Source: Dunaliella salina
Lineage: Eukaryota; Chlorophyta; Chlorophyceae; Chlamydomonadales; Dunaliellaceae
Assembly: GCA_002284615.2 (NCBI GenBank)
Contig: MU069946.1
Coordinates: 76,051 to 86,874 of the forward strand
Reading direction: 5' to 3'
Length of the DNA: 10,824 nucleotides
Below are positions 1 to 8,231 of the stretch, piece after piece. The notes below the pieces were generated by a model. The model was given only the letters and a program-made list of their open reading frames with translations. It was not told where the DNA came from and did no database searches. Within the stretch, counting starts at the first letter, position 1. Every line of letters begins with the position of its first letter. Both the position numbers and the translations under genes were made by a program.

Positions 1-47
<47 letters not shown>
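1..47. repeat. CA dinucleotide microsatellite
   Basis: An uninterrupted CA/TG run fills the left edge of the window and presumably continues beyond it. It lies downstream of the last candidate exon of the minus-strand gene, so it is probably intronic. Confidence 0.95.
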
Positions 48-51
<4 letters not shown>

Positions 52-243
52 CATGGCGGTGGTGCTCGCATATGCATGCTAGCCCACCTTGACACAGCAC
101 AGCTTGCGCAGCAGCAGGCATGCCTGTTGGCACCAAAAGGGAAGCAGCAATCTTCAGCCGCTGGCTGTTCCCCTGCTCAAACCCTTTCTCATCCCTCCTA
201 GCCCTGCACCCCGCTCTGCTGCTTGTCTCATTGCTTTGCTCAC

Positions 244-514
244 CTCTGACTTCCATCTCACTGCCAGCATCTGTGCGCGCCATCTTCCCCTGGGCTCCCT
301 GGACATGGCTGCAAGCTGTGCGTTCACGCAGCGCTGCGCGCTCTGCCACATTTAACTGCGCAGTCTGTAGGGATGCTGCCATGCGCACGGCGGAAGACAG
401 AACATGCTGCGCAAGGCACAGCAGGGAGAAGGGCAAGAGTCTGAGTCTTTGCCAGGTGTCAGAAGTTAAAATGACAATCATGCCAACAGCGAAAACAATG
501 GTAAGTGAGGGGGC
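244..514 (-). CDS. candidate downstream exon of the VPS13-like gene
   Basis: This minus-strand frame is open from 514 to the left edge of the window. Three possible acceptors, with exon starts at 514 (after tatcag), 406 (after a pyrimidine-rich tract ending gcgcag) and 364 (after ccctacag), are all in phase 0. That matches the phase 0 end of the 3237-871 exon. A strong donor, AGAG|GTGAGC, ends it at 244 in phase 1. The most protein-like part begins at 364: QTAQLNVAERAALRER, then a basic stretch and GSEMEV, which could be an RBG strand and linker. The 514-406 part is hydrophobic and pyrimidine-rich and looks more like intron. The reading frame beyond 244 is probably intron. The exon is real only if the 40-nt segment at 673-712 is skipped. 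Confidence 0.35.
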
Positions 515-672
515 CTGATACATTCACTCTCTGATTAGCTCAATGAAATCAACAATGCAGGCAATGGACCTACGCATCCAGGCATTAGCACAGTCTACTC
601 TTGTGGAGCGTCGGAGGGCAGCACTGTGCCTCTTTAAAACACAACCAAGAAGCACAACATGCCGTGTATCAC
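515..672 (-). other. intron-like unit, copy 1 of tandem pair
   Basis: On the minus strand this 158-nt unit begins with a donor in the context CCAG|GTGATA and ends in gaatgtatcag. It has exactly the same length as the unit at 713-870. By eye about 18 of 158 positions differ, without indels. Either it is a second intron, or the pair forms one 356-nt intron (870-515) containing an internal duplication. Confidence 0.6.
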
Positions 673-712
673 CTGGATGGCTGACGGAGACGACAGTGCC
701 AACTGAATGGGG
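673..712 (-). other. 40-nt segment between duplicated introns; possible frame-breaking (poison) exon
   Basis: It is bounded by an acceptor (gaatgtatcag) and a donor (CCAG|GTGATA) that are copies of those of the neighbouring unit. If entered in phase 0 from the 871 donor it reads PHSVGTVVSVSHP and leaves in phase 1. That shifts the next segment at 514 into a frame that stops after about 19 codons. Skipping it keeps the frame open. It could be a regulated poison exon or simply an inactive remnant of the duplication. Confidence 0.3.
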
Positions 713-870
713 CTGATACATTCATTTCCTGATCAGGTAAATGGAATCAACAATGCAGGCAATGGACCTACGTATACAGGCATCGGCACAGTGTACTCTT
801 GTGGAGCGTCAGAGGACAGCACTGTGCCTCTTTTAAACACAACCAAGCAGCACAACATGCCCTGTATTAC
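713..870 (-). other. intron-like unit, copy 2 of tandem pair
   Basis: This 158-nt unit starts at the CAG|GTAATA donor that ends the large 3237-871 exon and finishes at gaatgtatcag. It is the downstream-strand twin of 515-672, with a period of 198 bp. The donor is supported by the clear change from protein-like sequence (ending SEVSLFAVQ) to sequence shared with copy 1. Confidence 0.6.
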
Positions 871-2078
871 CTGGACAGCAAATAAGGAAACTTCAGACAC
901 AGCAACGCGCGCAGCAAGTTGGCATTCGGGAGGTTCATCGTCAGCCTGCTCCTCGCCCATAGCAGCCGTGACACTGCTGCTGCTAATGCTGCTGCCACTG
1001 CTGCTGCTCCTGCTTATGCTCGCACGAGCACTGGCTGGCGGCGCAGCTGTGGTGTCCGATGGCGTCTGAAGCAGGCTCATGTTTGTGTTTGTGCGTTGGA
1101 AGCTAAAGAAGCGCTGTGGGGGAGAGCTGTGTGCAGATGACACCTGAGAGGGGGCGCGGGGCGGACTCCCGGGGGTCAGGTAGGCTGTCCGGGCAGGGGA
1201 GAGGTAGGGGGCCTGGGCAGGGGAGCTGAAAGTCTGCATGCGTTCAGAGGATGGAGAACCCAGGGGGGAAGAGGGCGGAGAGGAGGGCAGAGCGACTGAG
1301 AGCTCCTCTTCGGAAGCGCGTGGTAGAGGGGTGGGGTTGCGAGGTGGGGGCGAAGAAGCGAGGCTGCAGGATGTCTCCAATCGCCGCACTGTCGCCAGCA
1401 GCTTGCATTGCGAAGTGGCGATCCAATGGGGCAGCGTGAAGGATGGGCAGCTTGTCACTTGGTGGGAAAGGGGATGTGGAGCAGCTGAGTTGTGAGGGGT
1501 GGGGCAGGGGAGGAGGTCAGGTACAGGGGCTGTGTGCTGCAGGGACAGCGTGCCCACAAGCGCATCAATCCCAGGCACCTCCACAAAAACAGTCAAGCCC
1601 TGTTCAAAGTCGTGCCTGCGATGGTCGCCCCCTGGGTGCTGCTGGCCTGCTGCTGCTGTTGGCACGGACCCATGCAGATTTGCGGAGGGGTTGAGTGAGG
1701 GAGGCAGGTCCCTGGTGGAAGCATTCGGATGTGGCAGATATGGGGCTTTGGGGGGCGCACCACGTCTGAGGGAGACAGAGGCAGCAAGGCACACAGCCAT
1801 GCAGGGGGCAGCAGAGCACCAGGGGTGCAGGCGACTGCCAGACTGCTGCGCACCGTCAACGTGTGCTGCTGCAGAGGGTGAAGACCCCTGATGATGACCA
1901 CCTCCTTGGCAAAGAGGCATACCTGATGGAGGAGTGAGGGGGGGCTGCCAAAACGCCTGGCTGCTGCTCCGGATGGGTGGCTGTGTCGCATCTGTGCTTG
2001 GCGCCCCCTGCCCTGCTGGTGTGCTCGAACCCCTGTTGCTGCTGCTGCTCCGCAACCCCGGTTGCTGCACCTGCAACC

Positions 2079-2109
<31 letters not shown>

Positions 2110-3237
2110 ACCGCAACACCTGTTGCTGCAACGCGATGCATCAACCTGGCCGGATAAGAGGTCCGCGGAAGGGGTGTACAGTCCCAGCCAGGTGTCACAC
2201 ACTTTGGCCGCTGCAGCGGCGATAGGCAAAGGAGGCGGAGAAGGCAAGAGAACAGGGTGGCTGGGGAGCAGCAATGGGGGCGACAAGGCCTTCAAGACCG
2301 GGTCTCCAAGCGAGTACGTATCCGAGCTGTCATGCACCGGCTGCAGCTGCTGCTGCTTCCCTCGCTGTGATTGCAAGCTTGGCGCGCAGTCCTCCTTGCA
2401 CCCACCTGCGCCCACATCAGCCGTGAATGTCGGAGCCCCGGGCATACTTTCGCAAATCCCTGCCCCTCGTTGAAAGCTTGCTATGCAGGCCCCCACCCCA
2501 TGCTCCACCATATCCCAGTGGGAGGATGCGGCCAGCATTTGCAACCCATGCACTTGTAGCTCCACTGCCGGGGCTGCTGCCATGTCGGTGGAGGGAGAAG
2601 GAGCCTTGGCATGCGAGGAGAGGCTGGCTGTTGTTTGGGGTACGTCTGATGCTGCAGGGGGTACCCAAACAGCACAGACCTGCACCCTACACCCATGACG
2701 CCGGCTGTCCTCTGTACCTGAGCCATCATCATCACCACTGTCACTGCTGCTGCTGCCACTGCTGCTTCTCTCGCTGCTGCTTTCACTGCTGCTCTGCACA
2801 GCATCTGTGACTCGCCCCACCAGCAATAGCAGCACCTCAGGTGTCAGCCCGCCCTTATCTGATGCCCATCCCTGCAGCAAGCTTTGGTGCACATCTAGGG
2901 CAGCTGCCAGGGAGATTGTACCTGGAGGTAGAGCACCCATCGTGTGCTGGCCGCCACCGACTGCCGCTGTGGCAGCTGCTGCTGTACCCCCACCTGCTCG
3001 CCCTCTGCCTTCCCCCAAACCCTTGCCAGTCTCATCCCCTCTCTGCCCCACCCCACCTGCGCCACCAGCCCTCCTGCCCCCCTGGCTTCCCTCCCAGGTG
3101 CTGAAGCAACTTTGGCCTATTGCATTGGCAGGCGTGGGTGGATACAGGACGGGCTGGGCATCAAACTCTGTGTCGGAGCCCACCTCAGAATATGTGGGGG
3201 AGGCACTGGCTGAAAAGTACTCATCCTCACTCCTACC
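871..3237 (-). CDS. large exon of VPS13-like lipid transfer protein, with FFAT-like start
   Basis: This 789-codon exon is open throughout. Its acceptor is in the context cctccatgcag|GGTAGG and its donor is CAG|GTAATA, phase 0 at both ends. It opens with an acidic segment containing EYFSASA, a phospho-FFAT-like motif. Structured islands include QVCAVWVPPA, then AVELQVHGLQMLAASSHWDM and GVGACIASFQRG, then LTVFVEVPGIDALVGTLSL, and finally LAARVAVSEVSLFAVQ. These alternate as expected for RBG beta-strand repeats of VPS13-type proteins. Between them lie long low-complexity inserts: Gly-rich, Ser/Asp-rich (SSSESSSERSSSGSSSSDSG), poly-Ala, Pro-rich, and poly-Ser near the end. The coding call is firm from its length and islands. 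The family call rests on pattern resemblance and on the neighbouring exons. An initiator Met just upstream of the acceptor is considered coincidental. Confidence 0.7.
3202..3222 (-). other. phospho-FFAT-like motif EYFSASA
   Basis: The residues EYFSASA follow an acidic lead (SED) and precede a further acidic, phosphorylatable stretch with TEFDA. The FFAT consensus is EFFDAxE with acidic flanks. Phospho-FFAT variants carry Ser/Thr at position 4, as here. Such motifs bind the MSP domain of VAP at the ER, and VPS13 proteins carry one between N-terminal RBG segments. Function here is inferred. Confidence 0.45.
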
Positions 3238-3340
3238 CTGCATGGAGGCATGACACACATGCGCAAGAGCACGGTTGGATTATCCAGGCGGGGGAGGAAA
3301 CGAGCAAACAAATGGTGCAGGTGGCTTGATGCTTTAGTGG

Positions 3341-3389
3341 CAGAGCAGCAGTAGCAGCAGCAACAGCAGCAGCAGCTGCTGCAGCAGCC
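3341..3389. repeat. imperfect CAG triplet repeat in an intron
   Basis: CAG-rich on the plus strand with CAA and TAG interruptions. It ends in a short self-complementary stretch where CAGCAGCAG meets CTGCTG. It lies about 100 nt upstream (minus strand) of the acceptor at 3238, and reads as a CTG-rich pyrimidine/purine mix there. Confidence 0.7.
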
Positions 3390-3455
3390 AACATTTAAGC
3401 ACATGCGCCTGCTCACTCATGCAAAATGCTCCCCAAATGTCAGTGGCCGTCAGGT

Positions 3456-3645
3456 CCCTTATCTACAATGAAACGTCCCTTGCACTCCCAATCACTGATT
3501 GAGATACAAGGATTTTTTGTGTGCCAAGGCTCCATGGCTATCACATCACTCCCTTATTTAGAATGAAATGCCCCTTGCATTCCCACTCACTGATTGAAAC
3601 ACAAAGTCTTTAAGTGGTCGAGGCTCTGAAGTCCCCCAGGTTAGC
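3456..3645. repeat. 95-bp intronic tandem duplication
   Basis: Two head-to-tail copies start at 3456 and 3551, each beginning cccttatnta and running through a shared cactgattgan segment to a caaggctc/gaggctc stretch. The copies have diverged by scattered substitutions. They lie in the intron region between the two largest exons. Confidence 0.6.
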
Positions 3646-3674
3646 CACATGTTTGGCAACAAGAAGGATCTCAC

Positions 3675-3786
3675 CTCGGGAGAGCCGATGGGCGATGTCT
3701 GCTGTGAAGAAATGGTGCTGCGTGGGAAGAAGCCTGAGCTCGCAGGCGTCATGAAAGAGGACGTAGATCTGCAGCTTTGGAAGCAG
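3675..3786 (-). CDS. possible small exon within the central intron
   Basis: One minus-strand frame reads LLPKLQIYVLFHDACELRL, then TADIAHRLSRG. This strand-turn-strand pattern resembles the flanking RBG-like exons more than random sequence. A possible acceptor lies just upstream (gcacaaagcag-like, AG at 3788-3787) and a strong donor CGAG|GTGAGA ends it at 3675. Entry phase 0 fits a GC-AG donor at 4513. The exit phase is 1, which does not fit the phase 0 start of the 3237 exon, so another exon or different borders are needed. Treat as tentative. Confidence 0.3.
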
Positions 3787-3861
3787 CTGCTTGTGCGCGA
3801 GGGAGCAGCATCCCTCCAGCCTTGAGTGCTGCTGCCTGTGAAGAAGGATGCCTGCATAGGC

Positions 3862-4236
3862 CATGGCATGACAAGAGCAACCAACACCCTGTGAGCACGA
3901 CACCTTTGGTGCGCGGCACTTCTGGTGCCCGGGAATCAGGCGGTGCCCTCCTGCGCACTCTTTAATTTAATTAATTAATTGAAATTTAGGCAAAACATGC
4001 TGGTGCCTAAAAAGTAGGAACGCTACGGTTGCGATGACATGACAGAGCTATAAACCCCCTGTGGGTGCAAAACATCTAGTGCTGGGGAATCAGAAACTGC
4101 CTGTAGAACACTTTCCCCGCACAGCATGCAGAAAGAACGCTTCATTAGCGATGGCGTGTCAGAGCAGCTAACACCCTTTAGTGGGTGCAACAATTCTGGT
4201 GTTGAGTAATTAGGTGCCGCCTGTCTAGCGCACTTT
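3862..4236. repeat. three diverged copies of an intronic repeat, last two 117 bp apart
   Basis: Copies begin near 3862, 4031 and 4148. Each starts with a gatg(g)catgacagagc-like core, then aacaccctgtgggtgcaaca and a ctggtgctgggaatcag-like segment, and ends in a variant of gcgcacttt. They are substantially diverged. The stretch between the first two copies includes an AT-only island at about 3961-3981 (taatttaattaattaatt). The rest of the intron, to about 4440, shows nothing else recognisable. Confidence 0.5.
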
Positions 4237-4512
4237 CCAGAGCACAGCAGATGCAGAAGTGCAGCATGCTGTTTAATGCCATTGCTAAACTAAGGAAACA
4301 GAGATATTGTGCTGCGGCATCGACCTATGCGTCAGGTGCAAGAGCTAGCAGCGCGCACTAAAGGTTGGGTGAGAGGGCTGAGCATGTGGCAAAGAGGGGC
4401 AGAGAGCCTCTCTGGGGCCTCTTCAGCCCTCTTTGAAGCCTCATTTTGCCAACCTCTCAATCCTCTTTGCACAACCCTTCCTGTGGTTGCTGAGCCAACA
4501 ACGCAGACTCGC

Positions 4513-6532
4513 CTGGCTCCCCAATGAAGGTGACGATGCGATGGCAGAAGCATGCTCTGCTGCGCTGCCTGCTCTGCGTCGCGTCCGCCGCCGCTGCAGC
4601 GTCGGAGTTAAGCTTGAAGGTGATGATTGTGGTGCTGGGTGTGCTGGAATGGTCTGGGCTGCGCTCAGCGCACCCTGAGCATAACTCCCGGTGGGGAAAG
4701 CAGTATGGGGTAGGGGTTGGGGGCGGGTTCGTTGGCTTGTGAGGGCGGACGCGCCACCGTGCAGCTTGTCAAGTTGCTGCTGCTGTTGGTGCGACAGCGC
4801 AGCAACCACACTCAGGCTGGGGCCGTGGAGGACAGCCATGGCACTGAGCGAGGGGGGAACTTCAGCATTACTGGATGCAAGTGGTCCTGTGTGCTCGATT
4901 TCAGGAGTAGCAAGCACAGCCGCTGAAGATCCTGGCTGGGGCCCGATGCCTGTGTGCCCGGATCTGCTGCTGCCGTTTGCTGGGCCTGGGTCTGCTGCCG
5001 TGGTTGCCTGTGTGCCCGGGTCTGCTGCCTTGGGTCGAGGTGCAGGCCTACCCGCAAGGCTGACGCTCAGCTGCTGCCACTGCAGCGACGCAGTGAGGGA
5101 GGGCACCCTATGCCTCTCACTGACCAGATGTGGTGGAACTGGCCTCTCCAGCTCGTGCAATGCATCTTCCTGCTTGTGCTGTGCATCGCCACTTGCACCA
5201 CCAGAGACATCGCTGCCCTCCTGACACCTGTAGTGCACCGTCACCTCCTGCCACGCCAGACGCATGGCTTGGCCGCTTGCTGTGACAGGGCATGCAGGCG
5301 CTACCGCTTCCAGCAGACCCACACGCAGCTGCACACGCATGGGAGGAGGGGGAGGCAGCACTGGTGCGAGGCCAGCCTCCTCCGCTGGAGCCTTGTTGTT
5401 GCAGCTGCCTGAGGCATTGCACTGTTCCTGGCTTTGCAGCCGTCGCCGCCGCCGCCGCTGCTGCTGCTGTTGCAGCTGTTTGCTCTCAAATGAGGGATGC
5501 CTCTGTGCAGCGCACTGTTGCAGCTTTGCGACGATGCATCCCACGACTTGCGCCTGGTCGAGGCGCGTCAGCGCAATGTGGACGGCAGGCACGTCCACGC
5601 CCACGCTCACCGGCTCCACATCATCACGGGCACCCTGTGCGCGCAGCGCACCCTCTAAAGATCCCGATGGCTTGCTTGGTATGTGAGTGGCCTGGATGTG
5701 CGGGATGAGGAGCACAGGGGACAGGTGGTGGCTGCCTGCCTCATCCGCCACACACACTGTCAGGCCCTGTAGCAGAAGCAGCAGGTCTTGTGCTGGCGTA
5801 TGCTCATCGTGGTGGACCTGTGTGCTGCTCCTCGAGGTGCGGTCGCGAGCTGGAGCAGAGGGGGAGCTTGGCTGCTGCCTGCTGCATGCAGTGGCGGTGC
5901 CTTCTTTGTCGTTGTTGTCGTTGTTATCGTTGTTGTTGCTGTTGTTGTTGAAGTCATGCAACTGCAGAGGAGGGGGCCAGCTCAGGTGCAGGTGGCCCAG
6001 AGAGACCAGCGCCTGGCAGTGGAGGGGAGGCACGGCGGAACTGCTACAGTTGTGACCAGCGGTGCTGACCCCATGGGGAGTGACAGGATTAAGATGGACA
6101 GGATGTGGGGCAGAGGGGCCAGGTCGCCTGCTTCTTTCATTGCTGCTGCAGCTGTTGCTGCTGCTGGCACCGAGGATGGACAGGAGCGACAGGTTCTCCA
6201 TGAGCACCTCCAGGCCCAGCTCCTCGCCCTTTGTGCTGCGAATCGTGGTATCCCTGGTACCAGCGAGGCCCTCCCCTGCTGCCACTGCTTGGCCACCATC
6301 ATTTGCCTGCTTGTTCCCAGGGTGCTGCTCATGGGCGCTGGTGGGCGCTGATGCTGGCTGGGTGCTGATGCCTGTTGGGCTCTGGTGCCTGATGGGCGCA
6401 GCGCTGCTAGCAGGGGTGTTGGATGCCTCTGCAGCGCCCAGGAGGGCCGCCACAAGGTCCATTCCCACTGCCAGGTTCCTCAGGCCCAACGATACCTTGG
6501 TCAACCCCTCCTCCTGCCCATTGCGTTGCTGG

Positions 6533-6598
<66 letters not shown>

Positions 6599-7023
6599 GT
6601 AGCATTTTCAGAGGCAGGGCTTGCAGTCCTATTGTGGCCCTGCACACAGCTGAAGGACGCAGTGAGAGCTGTCTCCCCATGGCCTGTCCGAGTTCCTCCA
6701 CACGCATCAGTGATGAAGCTGCCGGGCTGCCCAGCATAGCCGCGGCACTCCAGGCCTTTCAGGCGGAAGCTACCCCGCATGGTTGGTGTAGGTGCAAGGG
6801 CGGAAGGTCCTCTTATGCGTAGTGGGCCATGCTGCGGGGGGGGTTGGTACGGCGGCAGGAACTCCTGGTGGAACGGTGTTGTCGGCTGAGGCTCTGCTGA
6901 AAAGGATTTTGCCTGGTCAGCTGGCAAACAGGGTGGGAGGCAATGAGGGACAAGAGGTGCTGGTGGTGAATCAAGGGACTCGAACTCAGCCTCAATGGAG
7001 CCGATCTGGAGATGGCTGGCCAC
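4513..7023 (-). CDS. large central exon of VPS13-like lipid transfer protein
   Basis: The frame is open from the acceptor (tgcatcccgcag|GTGGCC) at 7023 to a stop at 4441. The 3' end is unresolved: a GC donor CCAG|GCGAGT gives 4513 (phase 0), and CAGG|GTGCGC gives 4674 (phase 1). Structured islands in order are SHLQIGSIEAEFESLD, MRGSFRLKGLECRGYAG, VSLGLRNLAVGMDLVAALLG, LGLEVLMENLSLLSILG, QALVSLGHLHLSW, LLLLLQGLTVCVADEAG, VDVPAVHIALTRLDQAQVVG and LTASLQWQQLSVSLAG. Their strand-plus-short-helix rhythm is typical of RBG/VPS13 segments. They are separated by low-complexity inserts: a 21-residue Gln run, Asn/Asp-rich, Gln-Arg-rich and Ser/Thr/Pro-rich stretches. An ordinary family member would be far more compact. 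The join to the previous exon is in phase 0 on both sides. Confidence 0.7.
6535..6597 (-). repeat. 21 uninterrupted CAG codons (poly-Gln)
   Basis: Twenty-one perfect CAG codons on the minus strand are followed by CAC CAG CAA, giving Q21-H-Q-Q. The run sits inside the 7023-4513 exon, between a Ser/Thr-rich insert and the island VSLGLRNLAVGM. It is a likely length-variable site. Confidence 0.95.
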
Positions 7024-8231
7024 CTGCGGGATGCAGAGCAGCATGCAGCAGCATGTATGGGATACGCCTCAGCTTCCTCATCCTCTGGAACAGGAGGACC
7101 TACTGCACAATCGCTCATGCTCAGCAAGCTGTGGATGAGAAAAAAGTGTGACAAAGCGATGCTCATCAGGCCAGGCACAGCGACAGAAGAATTCCTAAGC
7201 CCTGACCATTTTACCCAGCAGCAACATGTGACATGATGAACCCAGGCAGGCACTCTTCCTGACACTGACGCAAACAAATGGAGCCAGGGCCCTGAAGATT
7301 GAAATGCAAGAAGAGCATTTGAGCCTGGCCAGGACCTTCACTATGTGCTGCTGCAAACTTACAGCTAGCCAGGGTCCCAGGGCGCTTGGGCTGCAGAGCG
7401 CTGCTTCGTGAGAGCTGTGGCCGCTGAGCAGCTGCAGCTGCCCAAAAGTTGCATGCACCTGAGGGGCACAGGTCCAAGGGTGCATGGTGGTGTTTGCAAC
7501 AGGTCAAAACACCAAGTTAGGTGTGTATGGTGGTGGTGTTTGCAATGTGCCAAAACACCAATTCACGCATGCATGGTGGTGTTTGCAGCCTACCAAGATA
7601 CCAAGTCACGCATGCATGGTGGTGTTTGCAGCATATCAAGAAACCAAGTCAGGAATGCATGCTCGCTATTACAATGTGCCAAAAAACCAAGTCAGGCGTG
7701 CAGCACTGTGTCAAAACACTGAGTCAAGCGTGCATGGTGGTGTTTGCAACATGTCAAGACACCAAGTTAGGTTCGTACTGTGGTGTTTGCAATGTGCTAA
7801 AACACCAAGTCACGCATGCATGGTGGTGTTTGCAGCATATCAAGACACCAAGTCAGGCATGCATGGTCGCGTTTACAACATGCCAAAAAACCAAGGCAGG
7901 CGTGCAGCATTGTGTCAAAACACCGAGCCAGACGTACATGGTGGTGTTTGCAACATGCCAAAACACCAAGTTAGGTGTATATGGTGGTGTTTGCAATGCG
8001 CCAAAACACCAGGTCAAGCATGCATGGTGGTGTTTGCAGCATATCAAAACGCCAAGTTAGGCGCATGTGGTGGTGTTTGCAACATGTCAAAATGCCAAGT
8101 CAGGTGTGCACCATGGTGTTTGCAACATGCCAAAACACCAAGTTAGGCGTGCATGGTGATGTTTGCAACGTGCCAAAACATCAGGTCAGGTGTTCAGGCT
8201 TGTTCAGCTAGCTCCATGGGCTTCATGCTAC
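7024..8231 (-). other. 1.2-kb intron carrying the 43-bp minisatellite
   Basis: It is bounded by AAG|GTAGCA at 8232/8231 and tgcatcccgcag|G at 7024/7023. The phases match, so the frame passes from ..YLVK to VASHLQ. The 7024-7480 part has no recognisable exon. The rest is largely the tandem repeat described separately. A competing donor, ACC|GTGCGT, ending an exon at 8300 has a better consensus but leaves phase 1. Confidence 0.55.
7482..8200. repeat. 43-bp minisatellite with higher-order structure
   Basis: The unit, seen on the plus strand as tgtttgcaacatgccaaaac followed by accaagtcaggcgtgcatggtgg, recurs at 7491, 7537, 7580, 7623, about 7666, 7741, 7784, 7827, 7870, 7945, 7988, 8031, 8074, 8117 and 8160. 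Most steps are 43 bp. Two steps of 75 bp contain an extra shortened 32-bp unit (about 7709 and 7913). Unit variants recur in the same order, giving a 204-bp higher-order period. No stop codons occur in the unit, so long open frames on the plus strand are a by-product. Confidence 0.95.

Noticed and set aside
89..518. Plus-strand open frames at the left end.
   Set aside because: They are short, overlap in two frames, and lie opposite the open minus-strand frame that continues the gene model.
733..870. Continuation of the large exon's frame past 871 to a stop at 733, giving a C-terminus ...YVGPLPALLIPFT.
   Set aside because: This part coincides exactly with the duplicated intron-like unit and begins with a GTAATA donor, so it is more likely intron. 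A stop here would imply a retained intron.
5117..5422. A further minus-strand reading frame with Gly/Ser/Cys-rich sequence.
   Set aside because: It overlaps the central exon, whose main frame contains the RBG-like strand MRVQLRVGLLEAV, and shows no structured pattern itself.
6062..6822. Plus-strand open frames with long Cys or Leu runs.
   Set aside because: They are antisense shadows of the 21-CAG tract and the surrounding minus-strand exon, with no structured islands.
7484..8146. A 220-codon open frame on the plus strand (and a 179-codon one in another frame) made of repeated CMVVFA-like units.
   Set aside because: It is the translation of the 43-bp minisatellite. The unit lacks stops in the plus-strand frames, so long open frames arise automatically, and two different frames are open at once.
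7482..8200. A possible CRISPR array because of regular repeats.
   Set aside because: Repeats are directly head-to-tail with no unique spacers, units diverge along their whole length, and the context is a eukaryotic intron.
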